Positions 11,101 to 18,408 of a stretch of DNA of 64,000 nucleotides are shown here, piece by piece. A program made the position numbers and the translations under genes. This DNA comes from Candidatus Latescibacterota bacterium. Its GTDB lineage: Bacteria > Latescibacterota > UBA2968 > UBA8231. The stretch covers positions 38,176-102,175 of the forward strand of contig JAJEFJ010000073.1 of the NCBI GenBank assembly GCA_022820485.1, written 5' to 3'. Every line of letters starts with the position of its first letter. Position 1 is the first letter of the stretch. Under the pieces are notes generated by a model. The model ran no database searches. It had not been told where the DNA came from and was given only the letters and a program-made list of their open reading frames with translations.

Positions 11101-11420
11101 TGCGCGGTTGGTTGTTCACCGGCATCGGTGGTCTCGTCGAGGCCGTGCTGTTGTGGGGACATCATCGGTTTTACTGGTGGCCGTTGCACCCGCTGGGATT
11201 TATCGTCAGCGTCGGCTGGCTGGCCAATCAGGTGTGGTTTTCGGTACTCATCGCGTGGGCACTCAAGCTGGGCATCGTCAAGTGGGGTGGGATGCCATTC
11301 TACGAGCGGGCTAAGCCGTTTTTCCTAGGGCTGATCTTGGGCGAGGCGACTGCGGCCGGATTGTGGTTGTGTATTGACGGCGTGTTGGGCGAGACCGGGC
11401 ATTTTCTATCGTATATGTGA
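5154..11420 (+). CDS. Giant M28-peptidase-like / FtsX-like permease / DUF6785-like membrane fusion
   Basis: 2088 aa in one uninterrupted frame from an ATG followed by a signal sequence (MVALIIAFLVAFVSGPVAAS). Residues ~25-460 resemble an M28 aminopeptidase with a PA insert, but metal-binding positions look lost: the usual Asp after PGA reads PGAEAAVSA, and the usual Glu-Glu pair is replaced near SAHFQGRQG. Residues ~479-535 look like a carboxypeptidase-regulatory Ig fold. From ~757 to 1285 come membrane helices and an FtsX/MacB permease core (RRRPLRTGLTLATLTLLTF, YERLREIGIYSSVGLAPLHI). A coiled linker (~1385-1420) leads to a long multi-helix domain resembling DUF6785/DUF6784 (GRADLVLIYAMMLLASAVPT, WSQHERLAYPMVQLPLKM). 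No ABC ATPase lies next to it. An inner-membrane complex with a periplasmic sensor-like head is inference. Confidence 0.82.
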   Translation: MVALIIAFLVAFVSGPVAASTGPRAVVEHLASLESRVAGYPGSAQAAEYVEERLQALGLATRRDSFAVVVPMDKGGRLEWEGESVPLHTVWPNGVRTSTVPPEGLRASAIWGGDGDWGDFNGQEVAGRVVVMNFASGDAWLKAASLGARAVVFVAADSSTTQQAQGKYVQAPLDVPRFWVEGDAGQRLRRRLVDGEVEVGLWGRMDWQERMAYNVRAVVPGKDAGTLRDKTVLVHAYYDAPSVVPARAPGAEAAVSAAALLEVAARLRENSPAHTVVLAALSAHFQGRQGMVAFLDRHARRQEHYAARLAEPLDIALFIGLDLSSHGERVVLWNNTDSYALKRFFVPFGRRFTEYAEALGRAEAVANGISPIRGMDWDSYMPGGLAADGELALEAGFPSLTLATVGDARFALDLPRDTSEGVAWDHVEGQAALVADLLAHALADTALLVGGERLEEALKDRLRDLRVKARTFPRRSQVPDRPVAGALVAVQVEQEERKGVRDTRYFLTDATGLARVPALVQGTYPLTVAALDAERGTLTHVADLSKRAQAHHGKPRADGRLAKNVSWLQNEQIAVLFPGVGRPLYGLVEPRLLRALNEVKVLSAAGSEPSQYGYALGKSSIGSVGVIYGPADAAAGDRVKVILDGQFLLLNSEGSQSEAEARGEGFLLTEEGFGGATLQAARDLWNLDAARLGILKEHGIENQRLTRLHAQAATAIAEAEVAAEQLKWDEYVAWSRKALGLETRAYPEVLATLNDVLEGVIFFMALLLPAAFFGERLLFAAADIRRQLAGFGLLLLAIWLILAQVHPAFELAEPLVVLLAFAIMAMAAFVLFMLVSRFNRVMAQHQSQQMRVHTQDLSRLSASYAAFMLGISNMRRRPLRTGLTLATLTLLTFTLLSFTSFEQQIRYASFRLPHAGAYPGILIRDRGWERLTPEALDYAESHFGGSGWMGRRGWFAAEGGKGGWVAVAAAGNAVRATGLLGLTPEEAQITEVDKSLVAGSFFVTDDEATCILPLDMAEALGVGVGDQVEVFGRALAVRGIADPERLGELRDLDAESLMPADFVLSSAEMLQLGTAQDVDIAGEEDLRELRPFIHLKPQHVVLVPYQTLAEAGGSLRSVAVRFPGATDGQALVEDYLTRVAATLFVGSPDGRVTALSSVGLTAVQGLGALAIPALVAALIVLNAMLGAVYERLREIGIYSSVGLAPLHIALLFVAEACVYAVLGTTLGYLLGQGLGKVLLGLGLLQGITLNYSSLAAIGAALAVMGVVLLSTIYPARVAARQAVPDVVRRWRPDPPSGDEWLFEFPFMLGEGEVEGVCGFLANYFGAFGRATLGDFYVEDMQVAQADGYRLSFALWLAPFDLGVSQEVVVEFVATGERARAMEVRLRRLSGERHYWQRLNLRLVEALRKQMLIWYALREAERVQHVESARTLAAEQAEERVEEQAAVEQTTSFTWRGFAVGALLALCIGVGAPYAIIMLQGSFMALNSSSPGAIFLFFVLVVVVNTLLRALGRGLALGRADLVLIYAMMLLASAVPTQAFVGYLIPIISGLYYYATPENNWGEIFFPHVTPWLAPQDRQAIVALHEGLPPGESIPWAAWSETLSYWYVFFLVLSFMMLCMSSILHRQWSQHERLAYPMVQLPLKMVEEGRPGFKLGPLFKQRLLWIGFAVPFVLLSFKGLHYYFPAVPLPIQSAGQLPWIGTKLNSHWVYAWIGFFYLVNLDISFSIWFFYLFNKAQEGIFSSLGIASTEKLSLYSYSQTADLTHEVMGACLIFVAYTLWMGRRHLGAVWRKAWRGDPTVDDAGEMLSYRVAVFGFLASLLFVGVWLWASGVPLAILPLFLLVCLIFYVFVTRAVATAGLATARSPMVAAFFVISAVGAPVIGAKGLTALTFTYVWQSEMRLFPMIAAANSLKLAEAVVGSKRRLFWGMALALVVSLAGATWIIFQVCYEHGGINLHPFFMTRQANRTFTDMARPIVDPLPADMRGWLFTGIGGLVEAVLLWGHHRFYWWPLHPLGFIVSVGWLANQVWFSVLIAWALKLGIVKWGGMPFYERAKPFFLGLILGEATAAGLWLCIDGVLGETGHFLSYM

Positions 11421-11430
11421 GGCAAGCCCC

Positions 11431-12885
11431 TCAACAGCGCACCACATCCTCGGCGTCTTCGACAGGCAGGGTATCTTCGTGCAGGGGCTGCACCGCCTGT
11501 CCCCACGCCGCCAGCACTTGTGCATCCCGAGTCTGTTCCGCGCTGCGTTGCGCTACCTGCTCTGGATCCCAATCGGCGTAGAGTTGGTCGAGCAGATGTT
11601 GCCGTAGGTCAGCGTAGGCATCTGCGCGGCCCAAGTCGTTCCATTCCCCCGGATCGTCCACCAGATTGAACAACGCTGGAGGGGTGTCGTCGTGGTATTT
11701 GTAGAGCTTCCACGGTCCCTGTCGGATCATGCGCGAAGGAGCATCGCCGCGCGAAGGGCCTAGTTCGCTGGAGGTGGTATCGGGGCGGGCGTCATCTGCG
11801 TGGCCCTGTAGTTCGCGCCACAGGGAATGACCGTCGGTTGAGGGTAGAGGCTCGCCGCCAGCCACTTCTACGGCGGTGGGTGCCCAATCGAGCAAATTGC
11901 ACAGCACCGGGTTTTCCACGCCCGCTGGTATCACGCCGGGCAAACGAGCGATGAGGGGGACGCCGACCGAGCCTTCGTAGTAGTTGCTCTTCCACCAGCA
12001 GCCGTGCTCGCCGGCCATTTCGCCATGGTCGCTGGCGTAGATCACCAACGTAGTGTCGCGCAAGCCGGTCTCGTCGAGTTTGTCGAGGAGCTGGCCGACT
12101 TTGCGGTCGAAGTATTCGCACAGGCCGAAATAGGCCGCCCGCGCCACGCGGATGCGCTCTGCGGGCAGCGGCTCGTCAAGGAGGCGGCGCTTTTTGAAAT
12201 TGGTCACTGCCGCTGGTTCTCCGGTCGGGTCGGGTTGCGGCACATCGACGCGGTCGTAGTAGTAATCGTAGAGAGCCTTGGGGGCGAAGAACGGGCAGTG
12301 CGGCAACACAAAGCCGGCTACTGCGGCAAAGGGTCGGTCGTGCGTTTGTGCCTTTTCCGCCAAATAGGCGCAAGCTGCCTCGGCAACGCGGTCGTCAAAG
12401 GATTGGTACGTGGTGCGGCCGTACCCGGCTATTTCGACGCATTCGCGAGTCTGACCCGAGGTGCTGGCGGGAATGTTTTTGAACATGGGGCCGCCCTGTC
12501 GGGCCGCACCCGGATGCAGGGCGCTGTACTCGCCAATGGGCCGATGCTCAAAGCCGTGGCGCTGGTCGGGGCCGACAAAGTGCATGCGGCCAATCAGCGT
12601 GGTCTCGTATCCGGCCGCCCCTAGGGTGTGGGCCCAAGTCGGCAGCGCCGAGTTGAGGATGTGGTCGTTGCCCCAGACTTGATTGGCGCTGGGCCGCCGA
12701 CCAGTCATAAAGGCCATGCGCGCTGGCACGCACAAAGGCGAGGGGGTGTACGCGTTGGCAAAGCGCATGCCCTCGCTGGCCAAGCGGTCGAGGTGCGGGG
12801 TGCGCACCAGCGGGTCGCCGTAGCAGCCAAGGTGGAACTTGCTGTGTTGGTCGGAGAGGATGAAGAGGATATTGGGACGGTTCAT
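11431..12885 (-). CDS. Type I sulfatase (arylsulfatase family)
   Basis: 484 aa. The N-terminus has the metal-binding start typical of the alkaline phosphatase superfamily (NILFILSDQHSKFHLGCYG). The formylglycine signature CVPAR is at residues 52-56, with Cys52 as the residue to be converted. Later SDHGEMAGEHG supplies further metal and active-site residues. No clear signal peptide is seen, so a cytoplasmic location is possible, although many relatives are exported. It would hydrolyse sulfate esters, probably on sulfated glycans or choline-like compounds; specificity cannot be read from sequence. It ends convergently with the giant fusion gene and diverges from the UnbV pair. A formylglycine-enzyme-like protein is encoded at 62034-62621. 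Confidence 0.92.
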   Translation of the reverse strand: MNRPNILFILSDQHSKFHLGCYGDPLVRTPHLDRLASEGMRFANAYTPSPLCVPARMAFMTGRRPSANQVWGNDHILNSALPTWAHTLGAAGYETTLIGRMHFVGPDQRHGFEHRPIGEYSALHPGAARQGGPMFKNIPASTSGQTRECVEIAGYGRTTYQSFDDRVAEAACAYLAEKAQTHDRPFAAVAGFVLPHCPFFAPKALYDYYYDRVDVPQPDPTGEPAAVTNFKKRRLLDEPLPAERIRVARAAYFGLCEYFDRKVGQLLDKLDETGLRDTTLVIYASDHGEMAGEHGCWWKSNYYEGSVGVPLIARLPGVIPAGVENPVLCNLLDWAPTAVEVAGGEPLPSTDGHSLWRELQGHADDARPDTTSSELGPSRGDAPSRMIRQGPWKLYKYHDDTPPALFNLVDDPGEWNDLGRADAYADLRQHLLDQLYADWDPEQVAQRSAEQTRDAQVLAAWGQAVQPLHEDTLPVEDAEDVVRC

Positions 12886-12931
12886 GGATGGTACCTACTG
12901 TCACTTCAGTTCGTTCATCTGAAACAAGGGT

Positions 12932-14863
12932 GTGGAATTTAGTGAAGAATGTGAGGAAGTGCATTTCTACGGTTCTTCGACGTGGCTGCGGATAACTGCC
13001 GACCGATTGGCTCTATTTGTAGGGGGGACTTATTTTTTTGCAGTGAACAGCTATTCCTACTCTCCATCCATTTTGTACCTGTCTTTAATTTTTTTTCTCC
13101 TGTGCTACGGCTGCGCCGCACCCGAGCGCTCGGCCTATTTCGTCGAGGTAGCTGCCGAGGCCGGGCTGAATTTCCACCACACTAGTGGGGCTAGCGGCGA
13201 TTACTTCCTGATTGAGACGATGGGGGCTGGCGCGGCCTTTTTCGACTACGACAGAGATGGCTGGTTGGACGTGTATTTAGTGAATGGCTTCGATCTGTCG
13301 CCGTGGCGCGAGCGCTTGGTGCCGGTCAACCTCGTAGCTGGAGATTCGACGGGCACTTGGGTCATCGAGGATTTCCGGCCGCCCCTGCGCTACGACGGTC
13401 GAGTGGATACTTCGGTGTTGGCGCTGCGTCAGGCTCCTAGCACGGGCCAGACGCAAAATCGCCTCTACCAGAATGTGGATGGGGCCTTCCAAGAGGGCAC
13501 CGAGCGAACAGGGACAGGCGATCTGGGCTACGGCATGGGGGTCGCGGTCGGCGATTACGACAATGACGGCCGCGCAGATCTCTATGTGACCAACTACGGT
13601 CGCAATGCCTTCTATCGCAATCAGGAGGACGGGACCTTTGCCGAACGGGCGCAGGCGGCCGGCGTGGCCGATCCCCACTGGAGCACGAGCGCGGCCTTTT
13701 TCGACTACGACAACGATGGCGATCTCGATCTGTATGTGGTGAATTACCTCGACTTGACGCCGGACACCAACCGCTTGTGTGGTGGTGCGGTCGCTAGCAG
13801 CGGAGCCTCCTTGCGCGTTCCGGCTGGCCAGCGGACCTATTGCAGCCCGAGGCGCTACAACGGCGCGCCAGATGCGCTCTTTCGCAATGAGGGAGACGGG
13901 CATTTCTCCGATGTGACACAGGCTAGCGGGGTCTTTAGTCCATTTGGCAAGGGGCTCGGGGTAGCGGCCGCTGATTTCGACTTCGATGGTCACCTCGATG
14001 TGTACGTGGCCAACGACGGCACGCGCAACTTCTTTTATCGCAACCGAGGCGACGGCGCGTTTGCCGAGACCGGGTTGGCGGCTGGGGCGGCGTACAATGG
14101 CGACGGCCAAGCCGAGGCCGGCATGGGAATTGCGGTCGGCGATGGGGATGCCGATGGGGATGTTGACTTGTTGGTGACCAATTTTTCCCGCGAGAGCAAC
14201 ACGCTCTATCGCAACGAGGGAACCGGCCACTTTGCCGATGCCACGGAGGCCGCCGGTCTGCGCGGTCCGAGCTTGCTGCCGCTGGGATTTGGTGCGTTTT
14301 TTGCCGATGTCGATAACGACGCCGACGTGGATTTGTTCGTGGCCAACGGCCACGTCCTCGATCGCATCGCCTTACAGGATTCGGTGTTGAGTCATTCACA
14401 GCCCAACCAGCTTTTCGCCAACAATGGCCACGGCGCATTCGCCGACGTGTCGGCTCGCAGCGGTCCGGCTTTTGAGTTGTCCGCGGTGTCGCGCGGAGCC
14501 GCTTATGGCGATTGCGACAACGACGGCGACTTGGACGTACTGGTGACCAACGTCGATGGCGCGGCGCGGCTGTACCGCAATGAGCTGCGGTCGCAACATC
14601 ACTGGCTGTCCCTGCGGTTGGTGGGGACGCGGGCAAATCGCGACGCCGTTGGTGCGCGGGTGCGGGTGTTCTGCGGTGGAGCAGTACAAACGCGCCAACG
14701 GGTTGGCGGAGGCACCTATCTGTCGGCGAGTGATAGCCGATTGCACTTTGGCTTGGGCGACTGCGCGCTGGTAGAGCGGATCGAAATCACTTGGCCCGAC
14801 GGCAGCGTGCAAGAGCGGCACAGCGAGCCGGTCGATCGGTTATTGGTGGTGGAGCAGGAGTAG
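12932..14863 (+). CDS. VCBS/FG-GAP repeat lipoprotein with UnbV/ASPIC C-terminal domain
   Basis: The frame opens at a GTG (12932) and has no in-frame ATG near its beginning. Other possible starts are GTG 13043 and TTG 13073, which lie closer to the lipobox-like stretch LIFFLLCYGC, so the true start is uncertain. The mature part is a run of calcium-loop VCBS/FG-GAP repeats (FFDYDRDGWLDVYLVNG, VGDYDNDGRADLYVTNYG, FFDYDNDGDLDLYVVNY) that should fold as a beta-propeller. The C-terminal ~75 residues are an ASPIC/UnbV domain (GTRANRDAVGARVRVF, then HFGLGD, then ITWPDGSVQ). The family is related to CRTAC1 and is common in surface proteins of marine bacteria. The next gene starts on the last base of its stop codon. 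Confidence 0.88.
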   Translation: MEFSEECEEVHFYGSSTWLRITADRLALFVGGTYFFAVNSYSYSPSILYLSLIFFLLCYGCAAPERSAYFVEVAAEAGLNFHHTSGASGDYFLIETMGAGAAFFDYDRDGWLDVYLVNGFDLSPWRERLVPVNLVAGDSTGTWVIEDFRPPLRYDGRVDTSVLALRQAPSTGQTQNRLYQNVDGAFQEGTERTGTGDLGYGMGVAVGDYDNDGRADLYVTNYGRNAFYRNQEDGTFAERAQAAGVADPHWSTSAAFFDYDNDGDLDLYVVNYLDLTPDTNRLCGGAVASSGASLRVPAGQRTYCSPRRYNGAPDALFRNEGDGHFSDVTQASGVFSPFGKGLGVAAADFDFDGHLDVYVANDGTRNFFYRNRGDGAFAETGLAAGAAYNGDGQAEAGMGIAVGDGDADGDVDLLVTNFSRESNTLYRNEGTGHFADATEAAGLRGPSLLPLGFGAFFADVDNDADVDLFVANGHVLDRIALQDSVLSHSQPNQLFANNGHGAFADVSARSGPAFELSAVSRGAAYGDCDNDGDLDVLVTNVDGAARLYRNELRSQHHWLSLRLVGTRANRDAVGARVRVFCGGAVQTRQRVGGGTYLSASDSRLHFGLGDCALVERIEITWPDGSVQERHSEPVDRLLVVEQE

Positions 14864-16506
14864 TGGGCGCGTTGATCCTGTGCGCGGTCGGGTGCCTCGT
14901 CGGGGTAGCCAGTGGGTGGAGCGAGTCGCTCGCTGTGCAATTTGTCGATCGGGCGGCGGACGCTGGCCTGACACAGCGCAATGTCTCGGGTACTGACCAA
15001 AGCTACATAGTCGAGGGGATGATGGGCGGTGCGGCCTTTTTCGATTACGACCGCGATGGCGACGTGGATTTATACGTGGCCAACGGCTCTTCCTTCGCGG
15101 GCTTTGCCGCAGGCGAGCATCCGGCCAACCAGCTCTACCGCAACGAAGGCGATCGCTTTACCGATGTGACGATCGCCGCTGACGTGGGGGATACAAGCTG
15201 GTCGATGGGATGCGCGGTGGCCGACTACGACAACGACGGCCACTCGGATCTCTACGTTACTAATTTTGGCCGCAATATCCTGTATCGCAACGCGGGTGCC
15301 GGTCGTTTTGCCGATGTGACGGTAGAGACCGGCGTGGGCGATATGGGGTGGGGCACCGGTGCGAGCTTTGGGGATTACGACCGCGATGGCGACGTGGATT
15401 TGTACGTGGCCAATTACGTGGATTTCTCCCTCGACTACGAATCCCCGATCCCCTGCCTGTGGAAGAACGTGAAGGTGTACTGTGGGCCGGTGGGTCTGCT
15501 ACCGGCGGCGGATGTGTTTTACCGCAACAACGGCGACGGGACGTTCTCCGAGTGGACGCAACAGGCCGGGCTGGAAGGCGAAAAGTTCTACGGCATGAGT
15601 GCCCTGTTCGGCGACTACGACAACGACGGGTGGCCCGACCTGTTCGTGGCCAACGATTCCACGCCCAATCTGCTTTTTCGCAATCTCCGGGCCGGTCGCT
15701 TCGCCGAGGAGGCGCTCATGGCCGGGGTGGCGTACAGCGGGGAAGGGGTAACGCAGGGGTGCATGGGAGCCGCTTGGGGGGATTACGACAACGACGGCCT
15801 GTTCGACCTCTTCGTGACCAATTTCGCCGACGAGTACAACGCGCTATACAAGAACGAGGGTGGGGGCTTTTTTGCCGATGTGTCTTTTGCTGCGGGGATT
15901 GGGGCAGCGCCGGCCGAATTGGTCTCGTGGGGCACGGGCTTTTTCGACTACGACAACGACGGCGACCGCGATCTTTTCGTGGCCAACGGCCACACCTACC
16001 CGCAGGCCGACTTGCCGAGGGTCAACTCCAGCTACGAACAAGCCAACTCGCTGTTTGAAAATAGGGATGGACGGCTAGTGGAGGTGTCGGCTGGAGCTGG
16101 TCCGGGCTTTGCGTTGCGCCGCGTCAGCCGTGGGACCAGTTTCGCCGACTATGACGGCGATGGCGACATCGACTTATTCGTCCTCAATCTCAACGGCCCG
16201 CCCACCCTGTTGCGCAACGACGGCGACCACGACAATCACTACCTGTTGGTGCGCACGGTGGGCACGAAGAGCAACCGCGACGGGATTGGGGCGCGAGTGA
16301 TCATTAGTGTCGGCGGGCAGACCCAGCACGCCGAGGTGCAAAGCGGGGGGAGCTATTTGTCGCACAACGATCTGCGGCTGCACTTTGGCTTGGGTAAGGC
16401 CGAGCGCGTCGATCGGCTCGAAGTGCGCTGGCCCAGCGGGGCGGTTCAGGTGCTGAGCGACATTGCCGTCGATCAGGTCCTGACCGTTGTCGAGCCGCGT
16501 CAATAG
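14863..16506 (+). CDS. VCBS/FG-GAP repeat secreted protein with UnbV/ASPIC domain, second copy
   Basis: 547 aa from a GTG at 14863 that shares one base with the stop of the upstream gene (TAGTG) and follows GGAG at 14851-14854, implying translational coupling. The N-terminus is hydrophobic (GALILCAVGCLVGVASG), a signal peptide or possible lipobox. VCBS/FG-GAP repeats follow (FFDYDRDGDVDLYVANG, GDYDNDGWPDLFVANDS, FFDYDNDGDRDLFVANG), then an ASPIC/UnbV domain (GTKSNRDGIGARVIISVGG, LHFGLGKAERVDRLEVRWP). It is a paralogue of the preceding gene and the two proteins may work together. Its 3' end overlaps the convergent gene at 16500 by seven bases. Confidence 0.9.
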   Translation: MGALILCAVGCLVGVASGWSESLAVQFVDRAADAGLTQRNVSGTDQSYIVEGMMGGAAFFDYDRDGDVDLYVANGSSFAGFAAGEHPANQLYRNEGDRFTDVTIAADVGDTSWSMGCAVADYDNDGHSDLYVTNFGRNILYRNAGAGRFADVTVETGVGDMGWGTGASFGDYDRDGDVDLYVANYVDFSLDYESPIPCLWKNVKVYCGPVGLLPAADVFYRNNGDGTFSEWTQQAGLEGEKFYGMSALFGDYDNDGWPDLFVANDSTPNLLFRNLRAGRFAEEALMAGVAYSGEGVTQGCMGAAWGDYDNDGLFDLFVTNFADEYNALYKNEGGGFFADVSFAAGIGAAPAELVSWGTGFFDYDNDGDRDLFVANGHTYPQADLPRVNSSYEQANSLFENRDGRLVEVSAGAGPGFALRRVSRGTSFADYDGDGDIDLFVLNLNGPPTLLRNDGDHDNHYLLVRTVGTKSNRDGIGARVIISVGGQTQHAEVQSGGSYLSHNDLRLHFGLGKAERVDRLEVRWPSGAVQVLSDIAVDQVLTVVEPRQ

Positions 16507-18404
16507 ACGACGGAGACGAGGCGCTGGCTTTGCTGTTGGCCGCGGTCGGTTTCTGCGATGAGATGGACGAGGTAGAATCCCGGCGGCACGAGGTGGCCGT
16601 TGGGGGTGTGGCCGTCCCACTCGACGGCAAAGCGGCCACTGGTGGCAGGCCCGGCGTAAATGACTCCTACCTCGCGGCCGGCGAGGTCGAAGGCCGCGAG
16701 TTCCACTTGAATCGCATCCACTAAATACAAGAGGTCGTATTCGATCCGCACGACATCGTTGCGGCCGTCGCCGTTGGGGGTGAAGACCGCTGGGTGTAGG
16801 GTGAGGCGGCCAATGAGCGGCTGCTCTAGGTTAAGTAAAGCCACTTGCAGGCTGTTGGTCTCCCTCGGGGTCACGGGCTGGGCGACTTCAAAAGGGCGGG
16901 TACTGTCGCGGATTCGCCCTGCAAAGGAAGTGCTGTACGCGAACACCTCGGCGCGGAAATCGACCTCGACCTGCTCGCTGGTCCGTTGCTGGTCCATGCG
17001 CGGCAGCGCGACTTCAAACCCCTCGGCAGTGTGCTGCGCGATGGTGTAGTCAACGTCCACCCCGCCGATCCGCACGGCCTCTATAGCCTGCACTTGGGCA
17101 GTGGTGGAGATGGCTAGGTGGTCGAACCCGAGGTCGTCGGTTGCGATGTGCGGCTCTAGGTAGAAGGTGAAGAGGGTCGGGTTCAGGGCTGGGGCTTGCG
17201 GCGGGTGGATTTGCCCGAGGGCTTGGGAGGCCGGCGGCGGGATAGATGCGCTGAACTGCAAGTACGAGAGGTAGCCCGTCGCCTCGGCGGTCGAGTGGAA
17301 TTCGGCCCTAAATTGCACGAAGCGGCGCAACTGATCGACCGGCATCGGCCCGCGCCCTGTGGCAAAGGCAAAGGGCGCGTTCCAGAAGTTCCAGTCCTCG
17401 ATGTCTGGGGTAAGGCCGGCCTGCTCGCCCTTTTGTAAGCGGTTGTAGGTGCGCAGGGTGAGTGGTTGGCCAGCGGCGTCGAAGCGGGTAAGCTCGTTGC
17501 CGCGAAATGTGCGTCGCCAATAGGTGTTGGGGTCGTCGTCGTCGCCCGTGCGAGCACTTAGCTCAATGCGGGCTTTAGCGTCGACATGGCCGTCCCAAGT
17601 CAATGCGCCCAAAGCGGCAGGTCGGCCCAAGTCGATGATGTTGGAGGTGTAGCGGGAGAAGGCGGCCGGTCCGGCTCCATAGATCTCGAACTCGGCGATT
17701 TCCCAGATGCCGCGGCTGTTTTCGGGTAGCTCGATGAACACCTGTTGGATGGGTTCTTCGGGCAGAGCCAACTCCATGACGGCTTGAGTGTTCTCGCGCA
17801 CGCGGTGGACGATGTCGAAGTCGAGTGTGCTGTTGCGCCAGCTAACCGCGTACTCGCGGGTGCCGTCGACGAGGGGGTCCCCGTCGCTGGTACCCAAGAC
17901 GAAGCTCTCGACAAAGCGGGTCGCCGCAAAGCGCGCACGTGGATAAAAGCGCACGCGATCGACGAAGAAACGCCCGCCAAAGTCGAAGACCCAGTACTTG
18001 CGCTGGGGGCCATAGCCGACGACGCGGAGATAGCGACCATCACCCAGATAAGCGGTTTCTGGGTCGCCATCGAAGATCAGGATGTCGTCTTCGTACCACT
18101 CCCGCCAGCCGTTCCACTCTAGGATGAGGATGCGGCCACCGAGGGATTCTACGAGCGGTGCCAAGTTGACCGAGGGCGTTAGCGATAACGGGCCGATGTG
18201 TTCTGGCTGTAGCGCGATCCATTGGGCTTGGCCATGCTGGTTGGGATCAACGGCTTCCCAAGATAGCTGGACGAACTCGTACTCGGCTTCCAACTCTGGT
18301 TTGGGCCGGTCGGCTCCGCCGATGCGATAGATGGTGAGCGCGTGAGATGGGGAGGCTGCCGCGAGGTAGCAGACCACCCAGTAGAGAATGCGTTGATGCG
18401 ACAC
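16500..18404 (-). CDS. Exported discoidin/FlgD-like surface protein (family A)
   Basis: 634 aa from a GTG four bases after the TPR gene. A signal peptide precedes the family start motif ALTIYRIGGADRPKPELE. The first half resembles a discoidin-like beta-sandwich (DGDPETAYLGDGRYL, ENSRGIWEIAEFEIYGAG). A second module contains PNTYWRRTFRGNELTRFD and WNFWN. The C-terminal ~90 residues are a FlgD-like Ig domain (FTPNGDGRNDVVRIEYDL, WDGHTPNGHLVPPGFYLV) ending in SVVY. The proteins at 32713-34638 and 34650-36563 share the whole architecture; those at 21728 and 36637 share parts of it. It is third in a leftward unit after a foldase and a TPR lipoprotein. Ligand and function are unknown; carbohydrate or surface binding is a guess from the discoidin-like fold. 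Confidence 0.8.
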   Translation of the reverse strand: MSHQRILYWVVCYLAAASPSHALTIYRIGGADRPKPELEAEYEFVQLSWEAVDPNQHGQAQWIALQPEHIGPLSLTPSVNLAPLVESLGGRILILEWNGWREWYEDDILIFDGDPETAYLGDGRYLRVVGYGPQRKYWVFDFGGRFFVDRVRFYPRARFAATRFVESFVLGTSDGDPLVDGTREYAVSWRNSTLDFDIVHRVRENTQAVMELALPEEPIQQVFIELPENSRGIWEIAEFEIYGAGPAAFSRYTSNIIDLGRPAALGALTWDGHVDAKARIELSARTGDDDDPNTYWRRTFRGNELTRFDAAGQPLTLRTYNRLQKGEQAGLTPDIEDWNFWNAPFAFATGRGPMPVDQLRRFVQFRAEFHSTAEATGYLSYLQFSASIPPPASQALGQIHPPQAPALNPTLFTFYLEPHIATDDLGFDHLAISTTAQVQAIEAVRIGGVDVDYTIAQHTAEGFEVALPRMDQQRTSEQVEVDFRAEVFAYSTSFAGRIRDSTRPFEVAQPVTPRETNSLQVALLNLEQPLIGRLTLHPAVFTPNGDGRNDVVRIEYDLLYLVDAIQVELAAFDLAGREVGVIYAGPATSGRFAVEWDGHTPNGHLVPPGFYLVHLIAETDRGQQQSQRLVSVVY

Positions 18405-18408
18405 GGGG

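Noticed and set aside
10311..11189. 292-codon leftward frame opposite the DUF6785-like region
   Set aside because: Low-complexity Arg/Gln/His composition, no ribosome site, opposite a clear membrane domain.
11417..11433. TGAGG/CCTCA hairpin between the fusion gene and the sulfatase
   Set aside because: Five-base stem without a T-run; too weak to call a terminator.
13277..14353. 358-codon leftward frame opposite the first UnbV gene
   Set aside because: Its valine/alanine/arginine-rich sequence mirrors the repeated Asp-rich calcium loops on the plus strand.
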